DNA of 5,709 bases from assembly GCA_003157895.1 (NCBI GenBank), contig PMKW01000125.1, positions 1-5,709 on the forward strand, read 5' to 3'. Source of the stretch: Methanoregula sp. Lineage in GTDB: Archaea; Halobacteriota; Methanomicrobia; Methanomicrobiales; Methanospirillaceae. Each line of letters begins with the position of its first letter. Position 1 is the stretch's first letter. The notes under the pieces are model-generated. The model was not told the origin of the DNA, made no database searches, and worked only from the letters and a program-made list of their open reading frames with translations. Made by a program: the position numbers and the translations under genes. Below, one piece after another: positions 4,078 to 5,709 of this stretch.

Positions 4078-5031
4078 TTATACGGTCTGGATTTGAAGCG
4101 GTTCATTTGTGGAGCCGGCAAGTTGTACACCTGCAGAACTGACATTATCCCATTCATCTTTTGATACTCGAATGCTGTAACTTTCATTCATACACCAGCC
4201 TTTTGTATTTATGGGAAAATTCCACGTGTTATTCCCAGCAGAACGGATGACCGGAATACTATCAGAAAATCGTACCAAAAAGCAACCACCGCAAATTGAA
4301 TCTGGATAGGATGATTGTTCTTCAGGAGGAATAAAGGGGCATGGATGAACGTCTGTTCCTCCACTCACCAAAATGTTCGAACCTGCCGGGAGATTCGTTG
4401 TCCCCGTTATGGTGAAACTTTCACCAAAATGATGTTGCCCGATCGGATCCATGCGAATCCACAACCACGGAAGGGGATCTTTTCCCAGGACCTCAAAAAC
4501 CGTACTATCGTTAACTCCCTGGCGACTGACAACAGCTCTGTACTCTCCTGGCTTTATGGGAAAGCCGTTATAATCGTTTGAAACATTTACGGTATAGGAA
4601 AAGGTGTTTGCCGGGCCGCTTGAATTCCGTACCGGTACTACAACATTCCAGATTAACACCGGTTCCTCAGTTCCCGAACTAAAATCCTTTCGATATGTTT
4701 GAATTAAGAGGAGTGAATTAGCAGGAAGGTTCGTATCCCCGGCAATATTGAATAATAATCTGGGAGAATCTGAGCTGGGGTCTATCTGGAAATTCTGGAT
4801 ATGATGAAGTTCTATCCAGTGGGATGGATCAGGTGGATACTGGTATGTGATAACCGTCAGAGGTTGCGCATAATTGACACCAGGATGTCCTGAATGGGAT
4901 GCGATATCGGACGTTGGTGGAAGTGATGAGGTAGTAACAGCCGGTGTGGATGGTGCATATGAAATGCACCCGGAAACAAGAATGACCATGCCGACAAAAA
5001 AAAGATAGTATAATTTTTTACTACATTTCAT
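4078..5031 (-). CDS. secreted lipoprotein with two related extracellular domains, function unknown
   Basis: A 317-residue protein, MKCSKKLYYLFFVGMVILVS then GC: a positively charged start, hydrophobic core and lipobox (VSGC, Cys22), so it is probably exported and lipid-anchored outside the membrane. A Ser/Thr/Pro-rich linker (23-60) follows. Domain 1 (about 80-182) and domain 2 (about 190-305) share I-x-G-x-TNLP-A-x-S-x-(I/L)-L, at 97-109 and 209-221, and both end in a beta-rich segment. This resembles repeat domains in methanogen surface proteins (DUF3821-like; tentative). Domain 2 has Cys231, 247, 250 and 280, possibly two disulfides. There are six N-x-S/T sequons. The frame extends to an ATG at 5170-5172, but the signal peptide fits the ATG at 5029-5031, which has TTTATTAT about 25 nt upstream. 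Codon use is more AT-rich than in the neighbours, and there is no Shine-Dalgarno. Confidence 0.75.
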   Translation of the reverse strand: MKCSKKLYYLFFVGMVILVSGCISYAPSTPAVTTSSLPPTSDIASHSGHPGVNYAQPLTVITYQYPPDPSHWIELHHIQNFQIDPSSDSPRLLFNIAGDTNLPANSLLLIQTYRKDFSSGTEEPVLIWNVVVPVRNSSGPANTFSYTVNVSNDYNGFPIKPGEYRAVVSRQGVNDSTVFEVLGKDPLPWLWIRMDPIGQHHFGESFTITGTTNLPAGSNILVSGGTDVHPCPFIPPEEQSSYPDSICGGCFLVRFSDSIPVIRSAGNNTWNFPINTKGWCMNESYSIRVSKDEWDNVSSAGVQLAGSTNEPLQIQTV

Positions 5032-5049
5032 ACGATGTAATAAAACGGG

Positions 5050-5061
5050 GAATAATAAATG
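5050..5061 (-). promoter_or_regulatory. possible TATA box of the lipoprotein gene
   Basis: CATTTATTATTC on the minus strand, centred about 25 nt before the ATG at 5029-5031. This would give a leaderless message, in keeping with the missing Shine-Dalgarno. The region is AT-rich, so a chance match is possible. Confidence 0.35.
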
Positions 5062-5234
5062 CCTGTTGGATATTTTCTGCATCCGTTTTTTGCCCATTTT
5101 ACTCTCTACAAAATCATAAACAATAGGTGAAAATACACTTCGGTTATCGCATTCTTTCAGATGATATATCAAAAAAATGGTTCCGGAGAAATCCTCGTTT
5201 TCATTCGAAAAACAACATTTTTACAGGTCCGTTT

Positions 5235-5241
5235 AAAAAAA
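5235..5241 (-). terminator. T-run terminator after radC
   Basis: Seven T on the minus strand begin 6 nt after the RadC stop codon, just behind GCGGG. There is no good hairpin, but a T-run alone can stop archaeal RNA polymerase. A further T5 lies about 15 nt downstream. Confidence 0.45.
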
Positions 5242-5246
5242 CCCGC

Positions 5247-5709
5247 TCATACCAGCCCCCGCTCTTTCATACTCACATAGCCGGTCCGCGTCACAATGAT
5301 ATGATCGATCAGCTGGATGCCGAGAATGGAGCCGGCCTCCTTCAGCTGGGTGGTGATAGCGATATCCTGGCTGCTGGGCTCAAGGGAACCCGAAGGGTGG
5401 TTATGCACGCAGATGACCGATGCCGCCCGATCCGTGATAGCGTCGGCAAAGACCTCCCGGGGGTGCACGAGGCTGTGGTTTAAGAGGCCGACCGTGATGA
5501 CCCGGTTCCCGAGCACTTCCCCGGCCCCGTTCAGCGCGATACAGACAAAATGCTCCTGCCTCTTGTCACGCAGGTGTGCAACAAGAGGGAGGATGTCTTC
5601 CGGTCTCGTCACTCTCGCTCCCGGATCTTTTGACTGGAAATAACGCCTGCCCAGCTCGAAGCAGGACATGATCTGGGAAGCCTTGGTGGGGCCGATCCCT
5701 TCTATCGAC
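5247..5709 (-). CDS. radC: RadC-type JAMM/MPN+ domain protein, N-terminus beyond window
   Basis: The last 153 residues are visible; the frame continues past the right edge. The first visible part reads SIEGIGPTKASQIM then SCFELGRRY, the helix-hairpin-helix and linker that precede the RadC domain. The catalytic-type domain contains VHPREVFADAI, then VHNHPSG and SSQD. The two histidines and the aspartate are spaced H-x-H-x10-D as in the JAMM zinc-metalloprotease motif, and the Glu of PRE or another upstream Glu would complete it. RadC proteins were once tied to DNA repair, but that role is not established. They are often found near mobile or defence DNA, and the insertion-sequence remnant about 1.2 kb away fits that. 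The ATG at 5667-5669 is internal, not the start. Confidence 0.92.
   Translation of the reverse strand, partial: SIEGIGPTKASQIMSCFELGRRYFQSKDPGARVTRPEDILPLVAHLRDKRQEHFVCIALNGAGEVLGNRVITVGLLNHSLVHPREVFADAITDRAASVICVHNHPSGSLEPSSQDIAITTQLKEAGSILGIQLIDHIIVTRTGYVSMKERGLV

Noticed and set aside
1..5709. CRISPR array, tRNA or rRNA genes.
   Set aside because: No regularly spaced repeats, cloverleaf sequences or rRNA-like stretches were seen on either strand.

Overview
The window looks like chromosomal DNA of a methanogenic archaeon, most likely of the Methanomicrobiales (Methanoregula- or Methanosphaerula-like). The evidence is indirect. There are TATA boxes about 25-36 nt before start codons, alongside some strong Shine-Dalgarno sites and a T-run terminator. 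There are three iron-sulfur flavoprotein (Isf) type genes, a family best known from methanogens, and a lipoprotein of methanogen surface-protein type. Assignment to a genus is inference only.

Layout. (1) 1-1030, minus strand: two tandem, translationally coupled Isf-type flavoproteins; the downstream one runs off the left edge. (2) 1031-1569: a 539-bp stretch without a convincing conserved gene. It holds a possible 48-aa small membrane protein on the plus strand (1248-1394) and, at its right end, a hairpin plus 12-T terminator for the next operon. (3) 1570-3130, minus strand: a compact redox gene set in the order zinc-ribbon protein, stand-alone desulforedoxin-type FeCys4 protein, cysteine-free carboxymuconolactone-decarboxylase (AhpD-like) protein with a histone-H1-like tail, and Prx6-type peroxiredoxin. 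A TATA box lies before the first gene. A long potential RNA stem ends 2 nt before the ribosome binding site of the desulforedoxin gene. (4) 3274-3867, plus strand: a third Isf-type flavoprotein, divergent from the redox set, in which the second cysteine of the cluster motif is methionine. (5) 3900-4051: a 152-bp insertion-sequence remnant with 13-bp imperfect terminal repeats and the C-terminal 42 codons of a transposase. (6) 4078-5031, minus strand: a relatively AT-rich lipoprotein gene with two related extracellular domains. (7) 5247 to the right edge, minus strand: the C-terminal part of a RadC-type JAMM protein.

Reading it together, regions 1-4 look like an oxygen/peroxide defence and thiol/iron redox island. 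Peroxiredoxin reduces peroxides. Isf proteins from Methanosarcina are known to pass electrons from ferredoxin to FMN and to O2 or H2O2. Small FeCys4 and zinc-ribbon proteins are plausible electron carriers or metal-site partners. The unusual points are the altered Isf cluster motif, the cysteine-free AhpD-like partner with its lysine-rich tail, and the structured leader. Regions 5-7 look like accessory DNA.
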